Notes under the pieces: generated by a model
Seen by the model: only the letters and a program-made list of their open reading frames with translations
The model's database searches: none
Told to the model about the DNA's origin: nothing
Position numbers and translations under genes: made by a program
Origin: Myxococcales bacterium
Lineage (GTDB): Bacteria > Myxococcota > Myxococcia > Myxococcales > UBA5297
Reading direction: 5' to 3'
Assembly (NCBI GenBank): GCA_031262165.1
Contig: JAISIF010000172.1
Span: 1-39,461 of the forward strand
DNA length: 39,461 bases
Part shown: piece by piece, positions 23,874 to 30,468 of the stretch
Layout of the letters: the number at the start of each line of letters is the position of its first letter
Position numbering within the stretch: position 1 is the stretch's first letter

Positions 23874-24412
23874 CACAGCACCCCGTAGATTTCTTCGCTG
23901 ATGCGACGAACGGTCTCCGGGTCGAGGCCGGACTTCTTCCCCTTGGAGGCGACTTTGAGCGCCTCCAGCTTGGCCTCGACCTTAGCGCGCACCTGGAGCT
24001 GGTGCTTCTTCTGCTCGACGCTCGCCTTGCTCAGGTCACGGATGCTCTTGGCCAGAGACGCCAGGTCGAACTCGTCCGGGTCCACCCGGAGGTCCATGAC
24101 GACATCGAAGAGCTTTTGCTGTGTGAGACGTATGACTGCGTCATTCAGAACGCCCTCATCATCCCCGGCCTCGGCAGCGATGGCCCTGGCGATCTCCGTC
24201 GAGCGCTTCAAGGCAGCGGCGCGTTCCTCGAACCGCGCGCCAAAGCGCTGGAGCGCCGAGCGCGATGTCGGCGACGCGCCAGCCTCGGCGAGCCACTCGT
24301 TGAGTTCGTCTATAAGCGAGGCGTAGCCGCTGAAGCCCAGCTCTATCAGACGGCGTTCAAGGCGCTCGCGCACCTCCGGCGGGAGGCGGTTTTCGAGGCC
24401 ACGGATACCCAT
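23873..24412 (-). CDS. Small terminase-position protein, Mu gp27-like (DUF3486)
   Basis: This 179-aa protein shows the gp27/DUF3486 pattern: NRLPPEVRERLERRLIELG, then TSRSALQRFGARFEERAAAL, and a helical C-terminal half with LTQQKLFDVVMDL and LAKSIRDLSKASVEQKKHQ. It lies directly before the large terminase, the place of Mu gp27, and probably acts in DNA recognition for packaging. It is coupled to the terminase by TGATG. Confidence 0.85.
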   Translation of the reverse strand: MGIRGLENRLPPEVRERLERRLIELGFSGYASLIDELNEWLAEAGASPTSRSALQRFGARFEERAAALKRSTEIARAIAAEAGDDEGVLNDAVIRLTQQKLFDVVMDLRVDPDEFDLASLAKSIRDLSKASVEQKKHQLQVRAKVEAKLEALKVASKGKKSGLDPETVRRISEEIYGVL

Positions 24413-24413
24413 G

Positions 24414-24731
24414 TCAGCCTCGCTTTGGCGGTCGAGCGATTCCAGCTCTGCAATCGACCGCGTATTCGACGAGATCGACCCCGATCGATGTGAGGTTGGA
24501 GTCCCAGCAGTCGGTGTCCGGGTCGTTGCCAGTGATTTCGATGAGCTTTCGCCCGTGCAGGTATTCGAGCTCCCGCCGCAGCTCGTGGAGCGTCACGCGT
24601 GAAGACATGTCCGTCAGAGTCTTCAGGATGATGTCCTCGGTGACCGGGTAGGGGCGGCCAGCATCGAGGGTGACCAGGATGCGCCAGCGCAGGACTTCAC
24701 GCGCCGCCGTGGCAATGTCAGGAGTTGCCAT
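24414..24731 (-). CDS. Winged-helix-like protein in Mu gp26 position
   Basis: The product has 105 aa from the ATG at 24731, which overlaps the upstream stop. It reads AAREVLRWRILVTLDAGRPY, then VTLHELRRELEYLHGRKLIEI, a winged-helix-like arrangement, and ends with GVDLVEYAVDCRAGIARPPK, a closing motif conserved among Mu-like phages. Its role is unknown; it may help packaging or regulate. Confidence 0.72.
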   Translation of the reverse strand: MATPDIATAAREVLRWRILVTLDAGRPYPVTEDIILKTLTDMSSRVTLHELRRELEYLHGRKLIEITGNDPDTDCWDSNLTSIGVDLVEYAVDCRAGIARPPKRG

Positions 24732-25038
24732 CTCGGCCTCCACCGCGCGCGTCGAGGCGCGCCACCAACGAATCAATGCGGGACCAGAGGTTTTCGAGTT
24801 TGACCGTGATGGTGGCGCCGTAGCGAATCCAGTCCTCTCGTTTCACGTATTCGCTCGCGAGCTCACGGCGGATGCCTGCGACGTCAGCCTCCAGCGCGCG
24901 CAGACGCTCAGCGGTCGAGTCGAAGCGCTGGTCGAAGTGCTTTTGATTCCGGTCGAGAATCCACTTGATCGCCCAGAGCAGCACACCGCTCCAGGTGACG
25001 ACGATTCCGAGGAACATCCCGAGAGATGTCCAATCCAT
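24718..25038 (-). CDS. Small membrane protein with coiled coil, Mu gp25-like position
   Basis: The product has 106 aa. Residues 5-27 form one membrane segment (LGMFLGIVVTWSGVLLWAIKW), followed by a charged coiled coil (DQRFDSTAERLRALEADVAGIRREL) and a second helix. The ATG at 25038 overlaps the upstream small frame as TGATG, with AGGAGAG seven bases before. A lysis accessory (spanin-like or XhlA-like) role is possible from its place next to the holin, but this is inference. Confidence 0.65.
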   Translation of the reverse strand: MDWTSLGMFLGIVVTWSGVLLWAIKWILDRNQKHFDQRFDSTAERLRALEADVAGIRRELASEYVKREDWIRYGATITVKLENLWSRIDSLVARLDARGGGRDGNS

Positions 25039-25196
25039 CACCACTCTCCTCTCAGTCCAACGGCGCCGCCCCAGTCCGGCTTCAGCGCGCCGCCAACGTG
25101 CCTGGCTCCAGCCCATCCCTCGGCAAAGGCTGCCCAGTGAGGGCTCCACTTGCCGAGGTAGATCGCGCGTCCGGCCAGCCGGTCAGGCCGCGCCAC
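25038..25196 (-). CDS. Probable small gene in the lysis region
   Basis: A short open frame encodes RAIYLGKWSPHWAAFAEGWA, then GGALKPDWGGAVGLRGEW, and ends in a TGATG overlap with the next gene. The tryptophan- and glycine-rich sequence reads like a real protein. The start is unclear: GTG at 25196 gives 52 aa, while the frame is open to about 25279 without an ATG. The TGATG coupling and the otherwise empty 200-base gap support it. I do not recognise it. Confidence 0.45.
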   Translation of the reverse strand: MARPDRLAGRAIYLGKWSPHWAAFAEGWAGARHVGGALKPDWGGAVGLRGEW

Positions 25197-25246
25197 GAGA
25201 CCGAGATCCAGGCGGTGTGTTCCTGGCGCCAGTGCAGACGCCTCAT

Positions 25247-25735
25247 TCAGTCCTGCACTGACGCTGGCGTAGGGTCCGGCGCCTCGGCGCGGTCATAGAT
25301 CTCGTGGAACGTCGTCAGCTTCTTCGACAACTGACGCTCAGCGCGCCTGAGCGACGCGAGCGACGATTCGACCGAGGCACCCAAGAACGATTCAAGCCAC
25401 GCGGCTTCGACGCCAAGCCCCTTCACGATGAGCGCGAGACCCTTGGGCCCCAGGAAGCTCTTGACCGTCTGAATGGCGATGCTGCGCGCCATCGACTTGT
25501 CAGAGTCCGTCAGCTTGCCGTCAGGAGCCTCTGCCTTGAGTGCCTCGACATAGTTCGTCCACACCTGGGTGACGGCGAGGTGACAGGCCTGCGAGACCGC
25601 CGTCAGGGCGCGGTCCACGATCGCGCTCTTGGTCTTCGAGTAAATCCAGCGAATCAGGAGGGTGGTGGCGATGCCAGCGAGGGCAATGAGAGCCGCGCCA
25701 GCGGTCTCGATGAGGGGCAGCAAGTCGATGTTCAT
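25247..25735 (-). CDS. Holin, LLH-type
   Basis: The product has 162 aa from the ATG at 25735 with GGAGAA upstream. An N-terminal membrane helix (ALIALAGIATTLLIRWIY, about 14-31) precedes an amphipathic domain with KAEAPDGKLTDSDKSMARSIAIQTVK, the pattern of LLH-family phage holins. It is the first gene after a terminator, so it should open the late operon, like the Mu lys promoter unit. No lysozyme gene follows; the M23 peptidase at 34473-34961 may be the partner. Confidence 0.75.
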   Translation of the reverse strand: MNIDLLPLIETAGAALIALAGIATTLLIRWIYSKTKSAIVDRALTAVSQACHLAVTQVWTNYVEALKAEAPDGKLTDSDKSMARSIAIQTVKSFLGPKGLALIVKGLGVEAAWLESFLGASVESSLASLRRAERQLSKKLTTFHEIYDRAEAPDPTPASVQD

Positions 25736-25817
25736 GGGGGTTCTCCGGGTTGGTTGAAGGCTCGAATTGGTTTGAGCCCCCGGAGAATCGGCGCGCCGCC
25801 CCCTGAAAATAAGAACA

Positions 25818-25841
25818 CCAGGTGCCGCACCCGGCACCTGG
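25818..25841. terminator. Terminator between middle and late operons
   Basis: CCAGGTGCCG (25818-25827) pairs with CGGCACCTGG (25832-25841) around a 4-base loop. On the minus strand it is followed by a T-rich stretch (TGTTCTTATTTTC). It ends the early/middle transcript after the Mor-like gene. The 80 bases from there to 25735 should hold the activator-dependent late promoter; no clear -35 is seen. Confidence 0.85.
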
Positions 25842-25867
25842 CGTTTGAAGGCCCATTAAACGGCCAT

Positions 25868-26284
25868 TTACCCGCCGCGCTCCCAGAGGGTCGGCTGGCG
25901 CGGTTTGGTCGGACACGTGCCCTTTTGCTCCGCTTCCTTGGCGCGCGCATTGGCCCGCTGAGCCGTGCGCCAGGAGACGCCGAATTCACGCACCGTCTGC
26001 CGCGTGCTCTGACCGGCCTTGCGCGCGGCCGCGATGGCGGCATTTCGCACATGCCGACGCTGCGCCGCCATCATGGGAACCATGATGCGCTCGCCGCCAT
26101 AGGCCCGACACAGCGCCCGAAAACACTTCTCGTCGAGCAGCGATTCGAGCGAGTGCCCCTTGGTCGCGCATTTCGGGACATAGAGCGGGACACCGCGAGA
26201 CACGCGAATGATGGCCTCAAGTCCAGCGCGGCCCACGATGGATTCGAGCTCGACAGCGATCGGCGGCTTGTGTTTGGTATCCAT
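25868..26284 (-). CDS. Mor/C-type transcription activator
   Basis: The product has 138 aa, close to Mu Mor and C. The central part reads RVSRGVPLYVPKC and ALCRAYGGERIMVPM, typical of the Mor dimerisation domain. The C-terminus has a helix-turn-helix (QSTRQTVREFGVSWRTAQRANARA). Only one such gene is present where Mu has two, and it is the last early/middle gene before the late operon. So it is inferred to do the job of Mu C, switching on late promoters. The ATG at 26284 has GGAGG upstream. Confidence 0.85.
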   Translation of the reverse strand: MDTKHKPPIAVELESIVGRAGLEAIIRVSRGVPLYVPKCATKGHSLESLLDEKCFRALCRAYGGERIMVPMMAAQRRHVRNAAIAAARKAGQSTRQTVREFGVSWRTAQRANARAKEAEQKGTCPTKPRQPTLWERGG

Positions 26285-26313
26285 GCTTCCCTCCAGAGGT
26301 TATTGCGTGCAGC

Positions 26314-26748
26314 TCACGCCGTTCTCCGACCATGGCGACGCGCATCATACCAAAGCGCCTGCAACACCTTCTGTGCGCCCGCCTCGTCGAGGAAGGTACA
26401 GCACTCCACTTTGGCCACGCGCTGGGCAATGGCGTCCGCGTAGGACCATGGGCGCTTCGCCTCCGATAAAAACGCCTCGACCTTCTTGAGCGACGGCGCC
26501 TGCGGCGCCTCCCTGGAATCGAGGCTGTGAGGCCGCTTCGGATAGCCCCGAACGCCGAGCTGGCGCGACAGATAGTCCAGCACTTTCCCGCGCTGCTTGA
26601 CATTCATGTCAGCCGACGAACTACAGCCGGTCAGCCTGCACATCACCTCGCGTCTCACCTCGTCGTCCAAACCCAACTGCTGAAACTGGAGGTGGATGCG
26701 CGCCAGCTGGGCTCTCCGGGAGGCCGTCATGCCTTCCTTGGTGCTCAT
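26314..26748 (-). CDS. GemA/gp16-like regulatory protein
   Basis: The product has 144 aa from the ATG at 26748, coupled by ATGA to the gam gene. It matches the GemA/gp16 (DUF1018) family: RAQLARIHLQFQQLGLDDEVRREVMCRLTG and SSADMNVKQRGKVLDYLSRQLG, ending with KVLQALWYDARR. In Mu, GemA alters host gene expression and DNA topology. The closing -IAQRVAK-CCTF segment is characteristic. Confidence 0.83.
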   Translation of the reverse strand: MSTKEGMTASRRAQLARIHLQFQQLGLDDEVRREVMCRLTGCSSSADMNVKQRGKVLDYLSRQLGVRGYPKRPHSLDSREAPQAPSLKKVEAFLSEAKRPWSYADAIAQRVAKVECCTFLDEAGAQKVLQALWYDARRHGRRTA

Positions 26749-27305
26749 GCTGACACCGCCTCTCCAGCGGTGGCCTTCGTCGAGGGGAGCTCGAACTCGA
26801 CCTGGTAGGGCTCGACGATGATCTCCTCCTCCTGGACGATGGAAATTCCAGGGACAGAGGTCGCCGGAGAAGGCTTCTTCAGAATAGCCTCCTTGTCGAT
26901 TTCGAGCTTCTCCCGGATGTATTCGTCCATTTCGAGCTCTTGGAGGAGCGCTAGGACCTCCTTCTCTTTCTTGATCGAGACCTTGGGCTTCGACATGCGC
27001 CAACTGATCTCGCCATGCGTGAAGGTCGCCGTCTTGCCGCCACCCTTGAGGAGCTCCGCCCGGTGGAGCGTCGCCCACGTCCTAAGCGAGGCGAAACCCA
27101 GATCGATGGCGTCTTTCAGCGGAGTCAGCGCCTCAGCGGATTTCTCTTTGATCGCATCGATCCGAGCGTTCGTGTCGGCTTCGAGTCTCGCGATGCGCTG
27201 CTGATTCATGGCGATCTCGGCGATCATCGCATTCGCCTCCTCGCGGCTCTTCGGGAGCGGGAGGATGCTCTTCTTGGCTTTGGTCTTCTTCTCTGTGGTC
27301 GTCAT
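26745..27305 (-). CDS. gam: Gam host-nuclease inhibitor
   Basis: This 186-aa protein matches Mu Gam: an N-terminal helix (EIAMNQQRIARLEADTNARIDAIKE), then HRAELLKGGGKTATFTHGEISWRMSKPKVSI and LEIDKEAILKKPSPATSVPGISIVQEEEIIVEP. Mu Gam binds double-stranded DNA ends and protects them from host RecBCD-type nucleases; it is a relative of Ku. Its length is close to the 174 aa of Mu Gam. It lies in the early operon, coupled to its neighbours on both sides. Confidence 0.92.
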   Translation of the reverse strand: MTTTEKKTKAKKSILPLPKSREEANAMIAEIAMNQQRIARLEADTNARIDAIKEKSAEALTPLKDAIDLGFASLRTWATLHRAELLKGGGKTATFTHGEISWRMSKPKVSIKKEKEVLALLQELEMDEYIREKLEIDKEAILKKPSPATSVPGISIVQEEEIIVEPYQVEFELPSTKATAGEAVSA

Positions 27306-27898
27306 TTCACTTCTCCTCCTCGTTTATTGGTTTCAGGACAGGGCTCCAACGGCACGGCCCCACTCCAGCCCCCCCCCCCCGACTCGTCACGGACCATCAC
27401 GTCCAGGACATCGACGGTGCGTGACTGACGGCTGCCTTGGCATTTGACGGCCACGACAGGGCCGCTCTTGCCGACAAAGGCGCGCGTGCTCGTGCGCCAG
27501 CTCAGAATCGACAGTCCTCCCTCGCCGTAGATTCGGACCTCGGTTTCAATCGGGACCGCGCGGTTGAATGCTTCGACAAGGCGTCTGGCGGCGGTCTGGC
27601 GATGGCGCTCGACGACGATCGCGAGCGCCTTGTGGAACTCCAGAACGTCGTCGCCAAAGACCGGCGTCAGCAGCTCGATCGGATAGGGCGGTTTGATGCC
27701 TGGCATCTCGGCGTGGCGCGCCCGGCAAACGGCCTTGCCGTCCTCCACATACGCCTGGCCGACGGTCGTCCCAGGCTCATGCGCGATGCGCCTGGGCAGG
27801 CCTTTGATTTTGACGCGCGCACCAGACCTGACGCGCTCGTTCCAATAGGCGGCCGCCACGACGGCTTCTTCATTGGCGCGGAGTTCTTCAGCTCGCAT
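27302..27898 (-). CDS. Early-region protein with terminal poly-Gly tract, unknown function
   Basis: The product has 198 aa from the ATG at 27898, overlapping the upstream stop. It is mostly alpha/beta, with EAVVAAAYWNERVRSGARV, LPRRIAHEPGTTVGQAYVEDGK and TEVRIYGEGGLSILSWRTS. Near the end a 12-base homopolymer (27369-27380) encodes GGGG after MVRDES. It ends in ATGA with gam. I do not recognise the family. Confidence 0.6.
   Translation of the reverse strand: MRAEELRANEEAVVAAAYWNERVRSGARVKIKGLPRRIAHEPGTTVGQAYVEDGKAVCRARHAEMPGIKPPYPIELLTPVFGDDVLEFHKALAIVVERHRQTAARRLVEAFNRAVPIETEVRIYGEGGLSILSWRTSTRAFVGKSGPVVAVKCQGSRQSRTVDVLDVMVRDESGGGGWSGAVPLEPCPETNKRGGEVK
27369..27380. repeat. 12-base homopolymer tract near a gene 3' end
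   Basis: Twelve Cs on the plus strand give GGGG about 25 residues before the stop of the early-region gene upstream of gam. Length change would shift the frame of the last segment. Confidence 0.9.
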
Positions 27899-28118
27899 CG
27901 TCCACCTCCTCGCTGGCCAGGGGGACGAAGGGTTCGAGCGTGGCGTCGATGGCGCGGTGAAGGATGGCCCGGCACTGGCGCCAGGTCTCAGCCTGGTCGC
28001 CATCGACCTCGTCTGCCTCACCAGCCGTCATCTCGGTTTCGACCACCAACAGGGCGTTCACGAGGCGCCGGTAGGCGCGCGGGAGCAGATGTAGCAGTGC
28101 TGAGATGTCAGGGCTCAT
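27888..28118 (-). CDS. Small helical early protein, unknown function
   Basis: The product has 76 aa from the ATG at 28118, coupled by ATGA to the upstream regulator. It is helical (ISALLHLLPRAYRRLVNALLVVETEM, then TWRQCRAILHRAIDATLEPFV) with an acidic end (SEEVDDAS). No motif is seen. Confidence 0.55.
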   Translation of the reverse strand: MSPDISALLHLLPRAYRRLVNALLVVETEMTAGEADEVDGDQAETWRQCRAILHRAIDATLEPFVPLASEEVDDAS

Positions 28119-28483
28119 TGCGCACCGCCTTTCTGCGCTGGCGCGCCTCGGTAGCGCGGACATCCAGCGCGGCAGGCACGGTAGCGGCGGATCGCCACGT
28201 GGTTTGCTGAGGAGAACTCCGCTCGCTGCTCGGCATCGCAGCGCGCCGTCGAGATCAGGCCGAGAGCCGGACACTCGATGTCACAGGCCATCAGGTGCGC
28301 GCGGACGCGGGCCTCGATGTTGTCGGTCTTCGCGGGATACTTCCCTGAGAGCGTTTGCGAGATGACCGTCGTGCTCACGTTGATTCGCAGTGAGACCTTG
28401 CGAATCGAGGAGCGCTCGACAGCGGCGCGCAGGGTGGCAATCCAGTCAGCCTCGGGTGTTTGGGCGGGCATGCACTCAGACAT
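28115..28483 (-). CDS. Early-region DNA-binding protein, helix-turn-helix
   Basis: The product has 122 aa from the ATG at 28483, overlapping the upstream stop. Residues about 26-55 form a helix-turn-helix (IRKVSLRINVSTTVISQTLSGKYPAKTD), followed by RVRAHLMACDIECPALG and a cysteine-bearing end (YRACRAGCPRYRG). This arrangement is seen repeatedly in early operons of Mu-like phages. It is probably a regulator of phage or host genes. Confidence 0.72.
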   Translation of the reverse strand: MSECMPAQTPEADWIATLRAAVERSSIRKVSLRINVSTTVISQTLSGKYPAKTDNIEARVRAHLMACDIECPALGLISTARCDAEQRAEFSSANHVAIRRYRACRAGCPRYRGAPAQKGGAQ

Positions 28484-29018
28484 GGTGCGCCCCCTTGTGA
28501 TTGCCGCGAGGGCGTTGGACACGCCGAACAGCCTGAGTCGCGCGCTCTGCCGCAGCCAGGAGCCTCGGGCGATCCTCTGCCGCATAGCCGCATGAGTCAC
28601 ATCGGCGCGCCGAATCGCGTTCGATGCAGCACGTCCAACACGGCAGGCGCAGCAGTGTGTCCAGGATGACTGCCGACTCCGATCGTGGGTCCTGATACTC
28701 GTAAGGGCGCGGCTCCTGGTTTGGATCTCGGATGCCACCCTCGCGAATGATGACAGGCGCCAAGGGCCCGAGGTCACGGATGAGCCGGTAGGTCCGGCGC
28801 CCATCGACGATCTGCGAGCACAGGACGCCGTGCCGAACCAGACGATTGCAGTAGTCAATCGTCGAGGTTCGCTTGAGGATCTGGAGCTCATCAAGGTCAT
28901 CGACGGTGAACACCCGACGCGCTCGCATGGCCTGCCAGAGCCGATAGGTGCCCTGGCCGCGCTTATGCTCACAGGTCGGGATCGGGGCGGTTGGAGACCG
29001 ACTGTCGAGATTACGCAT
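28476..29018 (-). CDS. Winged-helix early protein
   Basis: The product has 180 aa from the ATG at 29018, overlapping the upstream gene. The core reads YRLWQAMRARRVFTVDDLDELQILKRTSTIDYCNRLVRHGVL, then GRRTYRLIRDLGPLAPVIIREGGIRDPNQ, a winged-helix pattern known in Mu-like early regions. The C-terminal third adds a cysteine cluster (CWTCCIERDSARRCDSCG) that may bind zinc. Its function is unknown; DNA binding is likely. Confidence 0.66.
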   Translation of the reverse strand: MRNLDSRSPTAPIPTCEHKRGQGTYRLWQAMRARRVFTVDDLDELQILKRTSTIDYCNRLVRHGVLCSQIVDGRRTYRLIRDLGPLAPVIIREGGIRDPNQEPRPYEYQDPRSESAVILDTLLRLPCWTCCIERDSARRCDSCGYAAEDRPRLLAAAERATQAVRRVQRPRGNHKGAHHV

Positions 29019-29439
29019 CGAAGCCTCTCTTTCCGAGCTCATCCACGTCGATGACACGCAGTTGCACCGTGGCCGGGAGCGCATCCAAGATCGCCTTGAT
29101 CGCAAGGGCGTGGACAGGGTTTCCGCGCTGGAACTTTGAGAGCTCCACCCACAACGGACGAAGGCGCTCTGCGAGCGCCTTTCCTTCGACGAGTTGAGAA
29201 CCACCACCTTCAAACTGCTCGACAGTCTTCATGAGAACGAAGAGCGCCACAGAGAGCTTTTCGGCGAACAGCTCGATCGCATCGTTCCGGATCCGGAATG
29301 CCACCCCGGTCGCGGCGCCGCACTCCTCGAACTCGGTCTCAACGTCCTCACGAACCTCGGTCGGGAGCGTGACGCCGCTCTTGGCCAGGATCTCGTTGAC
29401 GCTCTCCAAGAGGAGCTCGATCGGATTTTTGGAGGTCAT
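29011..29439 (-). CDS. Early-region protein, unknown function
   Basis: The product has 142 aa from the ATG at 29439, coupled by ATGA to the upstream gene. It begins TSKNPIELLLESVNEILAKSGVTLP, with acidic helices (REDVETEFEECGAAT) and LFAEKLSVALFVLMKTVEQ in the middle. No membrane helix or motif is clear. Both ends overlap neighbours, which supports it as a real gene. Confidence 0.6.
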   Translation of the reverse strand: MTSKNPIELLLESVNEILAKSGVTLPTEVREDVETEFEECGAATGVAFRIRNDAIELFAEKLSVALFVLMKTVEQFEGGGSQLVEGKALAERLRPLWVELSKFQRGNPVHALAIKAILDALPATVQLRVIDVDELGKRGFDA

Positions 29440-29618
29440 GGCATCACCTCCAATTCGCGCAGGACAGCTGCAATGCGGCGCCGAAGCGAGAGCATCCGGC
29501 GATGAATGCGATGAGCCGGAATCGAGCCGGAATCGAGGACGAGCCAAGCGTTGCTGGCCGCTGTGTGCTCTCGACGAAGCTCTAGGAGCCGACGGAAAAG
29601 GCACATGCGCTCATTCAT
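29436..29618 (-). CDS. Small basic helical protein after MuB, unknown function
   Basis: The product has 60 aa, starting at an ATG that overlaps the MuB-like stop (GCATGAATGAGC). It is arginine-rich and helical (CLFRRLLELRREHTAASNAW, then RRMLSLRRRIAAVLRELEV). The frame is open far upstream but only as a shadow. No function can be given. Confidence 0.5.
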   Translation of the reverse strand: MNERMCLFRRLLELRREHTAASNAWLVLDSGSIPAHRIHRRMLSLRRRIAAVLRELEVMP

Positions 29619-30366
29619 GCCGCACCGCCTTTCCGGTCTTGGATTTCTTGCTCCCAGCAACACTGGGCTCCACGGCGCCATCAAAGACCTGTGATCCCCA
29701 TGTCGATGAATCCACGCACTCAAGGTCCTTCCGAAGCGCCCACCCTTCGACCTGGGCCAGGGAGACCTTGATGCGCCGCATCGAGGCCGCACAGGAAGAG
29801 ACGATGCGAGCCAAGAGATCGTCGGCAAGCTCGACCTCACAACACGCCTTCGCGACGACGCGGACATCCTCGATGGTGGCATCGCCAAACTGAATCGTCC
29901 GCGCGATGCGTGAGGCGAACTGCTCGCGGCGTTTCACCTTCGCCAGAAAGTCCTGCATCCCAACTACCAGCAGCGGGGCGCCGCTCAGGTCGTGGATGTC
30001 GCGCAGGGCATCGAGCAGGGAGATCTTCTCGACCAGATAGTCGCCTTCGTCGATGATGATGGCCCGATACGAGATGGCGAGCCGCTCGATAAGCCGGTCT
30101 ATGACGACACCGCGCAGGCCGCGCGTGTCCACACCGGTCTCGACACAAAGGCAGTCGAGCATACTGCGCGGCGTCCAGAAGCTGTTTGCCTTCATGTAGA
30201 TAGCATCCACCTGGTCACGCAGCCACACGCAGCCCTGGGTTTTGCCGCTGCCCGGCTTGCCGACGATGGCTGCGATGCCTGGCAGATCTGTCGCCCGCGT
30301 GCGCAACGCCTCTGCCGTTTGGGCAAGGGTTGTCAGATTCCTTGTTTCAGCGATAATGTTTCGCAT
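29611..30366 (-). CDS. MuB-like transposition ATPase
   Basis: The product has 251 aa. It carries Walker A GKPGSGKT (36-43) and Walker B AIIIDE (102-107), followed by sensor-type VVGMQDFLAKVKRREQFASRI. It matches the AAA+ MuB family, which binds target DNA, activates the transposase and provides target immunity. It is shorter than Mu B (312 aa) because the N-terminal helix-turn-helix is missing. The ATG at 30366 has GAGGAAG upstream; a GTG at 30381 is possible. It follows the transposase gene as in Mu. Confidence 0.92.
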   Translation of the reverse strand: MRNIIAETRNLTTLAQTAEALRTRATDLPGIAAIVGKPGSGKTQGCVWLRDQVDAIYMKANSFWTPRSMLDCLCVETGVDTRGLRGVVIDRLIERLAISYRAIIIDEGDYLVEKISLLDALRDIHDLSGAPLLVVGMQDFLAKVKRREQFASRIARTIQFGDATIEDVRVVAKACCEVELADDLLARIVSSCAASMRRIKVSLAQVEGWALRKDLECVDSSTWGSQVFDGAVEPSVAGSKKSKTGKAVRHE

Positions 30367-30412
30367 CTCTCTCTTCCTCACTCGGAAGGGGTTGGCGCGC
30401 CCTTCGCGCCTT

Positions 30413-30451
30413 GGTCAGCCGCAGCCGCCAAGCATGGCGGCTGACCTTTTT
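30413..30451 (+). other. Stem-loop in the gap between transposase and MuB genes
   Basis: GGTCAGCCGC (30413-30422) pairs with GCGGCTGACC (30437-30446), followed on the plus strand by TTTTT. It looks like a terminator, but for transcripts running against the operon. On the minus strand it would be a plain hairpin between the two transposition genes. Confidence 0.6.
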
Positions 30452-30468
30452 GGTCCGTGGCCGCGCGC

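Noticed and set aside
24067-24077. Short match (about 11 bases) to the spacer at 38370-38403
   Set aside because: Too short to be meaningful.
28874-28972. Upstream extension of the early helix-turn-helix gene to 28972
   Set aside because: The extension is the shadow of the overlapping winged-helix gene. The ATG at 28483 has the overlap typical of this operon.
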